From Bacteroidia bacterium (GTDB lineage Bacteria > Bacteroidota > Bacteroidia > SpSt-205), in assembly GCA_026003235.1 (NCBI GenBank), contig BPGW01000002.1, positions 1 to 64,000 of the forward strand: DNA of 64,000 nucleotides, given 5' to 3'. Each line of letters starts with the position of its first letter. Position 1 is the stretch's first letter. The notes under the pieces were generated by a model, which was given only the letters and a program-made list of their open reading frames with translations, was not told where the DNA came from and ran no database searches. A program made the position numbers and the translations under genes. This document shows positions 62,541 to 64,000 of this stretch, piece after piece.

Positions 62541-63079
62541 CCTGCCTAACTCTCGCCCTTTTAGGGCTGGCTTGGACCCAAAACCCTGATAAGGGGAAGG
62601 TCCTTTTTCAGCAGCGGTGTGCAGCGTGCCATAAGCTTGAGCAAAAGCTTATCGGACCGCCTCTGGCTGGAGTGGAAAGCCGCCGAAAAAAAGAGTGGTT
62701 CCTCCAGTTTGTAGCCAACTCCCAGGCGCTTATCCAGGCTGGGGATAAGGAGGCGGTCGCTGTGTACAACGAGTACAACAAGCAAGTTATGCCGCCTTTT
62801 CCGGACCTAACGCCGGCCGATCTGGAGGACCTTTGGGCTTATGTCAATTCGGTCAAGGTGGCGTCCGCCGCTCCCGAGGCCAAGGCGAGTGCGTCTCCTC
62901 AGGCCGGTGAGGCCCGCTTGGTCTATCCTGGGCAGGCTCGCCCTATGCAAAGCGAAGACTGGGCTTTCCTGCGCCAGACGTTCTGGCTGTTGGTAGGTGC
63001 AGCGGTGGGGGTAGCGCTGCTTTTGGGGCTGGTGATTCACTTTGTGAGCACCCGCGCAGGCGACAGTAAGCGCACATAG
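62525..63079 (+). CDS. Membrane-anchored c-type cytochrome
   Basis: The 184-aa product has a signal peptide (Thr|Gln), a class I cytochrome c domain with heme motif CAACH (Cys32, Cys35, His36) and likely sixth ligand Met89 (KQVMPPFPDL), a flexible Ala/Ser/Glu-rich linker and a C-terminal transmembrane helix (about 148-172). It likely feeds electrons to the CuA site of the ba3 oxidase. The anchor at the C-terminus is unusual among partner cytochromes of ba3 oxidases. Its 3' end overlaps the convergent glycosyltransferase by 43 bases. Confidence 0.93.
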   Translation: MWYRLTCLTLALLGLAWTQNPDKGKVLFQQRCAACHKLEQKLIGPPLAGVESRRKKEWFLQFVANSQALIQAGDKEAVAVYNEYNKQVMPPFPDLTPADLEDLWAYVNSVKVASAAPEAKASASPQAGEARLVYPGQARPMQSEDWAFLRQTFWLLVGAAVGVALLLGLVIHFVSTRAGDSKRT

Positions 63080-64000
63080 ACGCCTTTGTACCGCTCCAGC
63101 CCTACGGGCAGAGACAGAAACGGCGCACTCGCTTCGCGAAGGGAGGGTGCGCCGGGTTTTTTTTCCAGCAGGCGCTGGGCGACCTGAGCGTACTCCGCCT
63201 CGTCAAAATGCTCGCAGAGATAGAGTCCCCCAGGGATTTGAGCCGCCAAGGTAGGGTTGTCCCCTAAGTCGGTCTGCACAACGACAGGAATGTTCATTGC
63301 CAACAGCTCAGCAATCCGCGTGGGCGAGCTTCCTATTCGGCTGAATCCAGGCCGGCAAAAGATAATGGAGCTATCCAGCACGCTGAGGTAGCTGGGCAGT
63401 TCTGACCGAGGCACGAAGCGTAGGCGGAGGGCAGAGCGGGGTAGGCCAACCTCATCCCAGTAGCGGAAAATCGCTTCTGGGGGAGCAGGCGTGTAGAAGA
63501 CCATGTAGGCATCTTCTCTTAGGCCCCGCAGAACCCGAAAAAAGCGCAGCATTTCGCGCACTTCGTACAAAGGGCCGATAGACCCTACATAACCTAATAC
63601 GTAGGCCTCGGGGGGAAGGTCCAGTTCGGTGCGACGGCGCTGCCGCTCAACAGCATAGAGGTCGGCCGGCAGAAAAAAGTGACCATAATCCGCTACGCAG
63701 GGGATCACCGTAATGCGGTCCGGGGAAAGGCCTCTTTCCACGAGATAGGCTTTCGCTGCTTCGGTGAGGACGATAATGTGCGCTGCGGAGGCCAGCATGG
63801 CCTTCTCGCGCCGCTTCCAGAGGCGATACAGAACCTGGTGGAGGGGCGAGGAGGGCGGCCAAGCCTGGGTCTCCCGCCGTTCATCAGCCCAGAAGCCCCG
63901 CATGTCAAAGATCCAAGGCACGCCGTAGCGTTGATGAAGTCGGTGGGCTACCCACCCCGCTACATAGCTGCGGGCATGCAAGAGGTTTATATTCCCTTTT
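63037..64000 (-). CDS. Family 4 glycosyltransferase (partial, 5' end beyond the window)
   Basis: At least 320 residues of a GT-B glycosyltransferase; the reading frame stays open through 64000, and the upstream residues (GNINLLHARSYVAG) look like real family sequence, so the TTG at 63981 is not the start. Visible motifs are LGYVGSIGPLYEV, RFVPRSELPSYLSVLD and the donor-site region SSPTRIAELLAMNIPVV. The nucleotide-sugar and acceptor are unknown. It probably belongs to a surface-polysaccharide locus that continues past the window. Confidence 0.85.
   Translation of the reverse strand, partial: KGNINLLHARSYVAGWVAHRLHQRYGVPWIFDMRGFWADERRETQAWPPSSPLHQVLYRLWKRREKAMLASAAHIIVLTEAAKAYLVERGLSPDRITVIPCVADYGHFFLPADLYAVERQRRRTELDLPPEAYVLGYVGSIGPLYEVREMLRFFRVLRGLREDAYMVFYTPAPPEAIFRYWDEVGLPRSALRLRFVPRSELPSYLSVLDSSIIFCRPGFSRIGSSPTRIAELLAMNIPVVVQTDLGDNPTLAAQIPGGLYLCEHFDEAEYAQVAQRLLEKKPGAPSLREASAPFLSLPVGLERYKGVYVRLLSPARVLTK

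Overview
This window reads as one stretch of chromosome from a GC-rich member of the Bacteroidota, probably a thermophile or a relative of one. Three things point that way. (1) The Bacteroidota-type -7 promoter element TAnnTTTG recurs in front of genes. (2) There are type IX secretion (T9SS) and gliding hallmarks: a PorT-like protein, SprB repeats and a gliding-motility-type C-terminal domain. (3) Nine cleavable signal peptides all place Gln at the predicted mature N-terminus. A complete Thermus-like ba3 cytochrome oxidase operon, including the tiny subunit IIa, suggests a hot or low-oxygen habitat; that is an inference. No genus can be named from the sequence alone.

Layout. 1-4800: glmS, a ComEC-like channel protein and a DUF1573 protein, closed by a strong terminator. 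4930-13231: one very large T9SS-type surface protein of about 2766 aa, with nine nearly identical 234-bp SprB repeats, interrupted in this assembly by a +1 frameshift in a G-rich tract. 13270-21054: mostly housekeeping genes (purE, msrA, Mrp/NifU iron-sulfur genes, aroC) mixed with lipoproteins. 21111-23180: a methyltransferase and a glycosyltransferase with a sharp internal AT-rich mosaic. 23190-29679: panB, divergent ubiE-porT, then leuS-fmt-MarR. 29676-35237, minus strand: a zinc-ribbon membrane protein, a beta-lactamase-fold hydrolase, a sodium/solute symporter and recN. 35269-40840: a three-gene phosphorelay made of a propeller-sensor kinase, a lone receiver and a receiver-PP2C phosphatase. 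40842-51399: recJ, bshA, trpB2, a TIGR01777 epimerase, asnB, an acyltransferase and topA. 51401-58744: a lamin-tail surface protein, tRNA-Pro, tRNA-Met, ispD, queA, a MacB-like permease and a glycosyltransferase. 58816-64000: a frameshifted outer-membrane protein, the ba3 oxidase-Sco-cytochrome c operon, and a partial glycosyltransferase.

The most striking global feature is promoter placement. Eleven exact TAnnTTTG boxes, and ten more with one mismatch, end only 3-8 bases before a start codon. The same box lies 7 bases before the mature 5' end of tRNA-Met, which serves as an internal yardstick. Together they suggest that leaderless or almost leaderless mRNAs are the norm here. The ba3 operon is the clear exception, with a longer leader and a canonical Shine-Dalgarno sequence. 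Genes are packed very tightly: ATGA/TGATG couplings, convergent genes that overlap, and divergent promoters that interleave. I found no rRNA, CRISPR array, insertion sequence or prophage.
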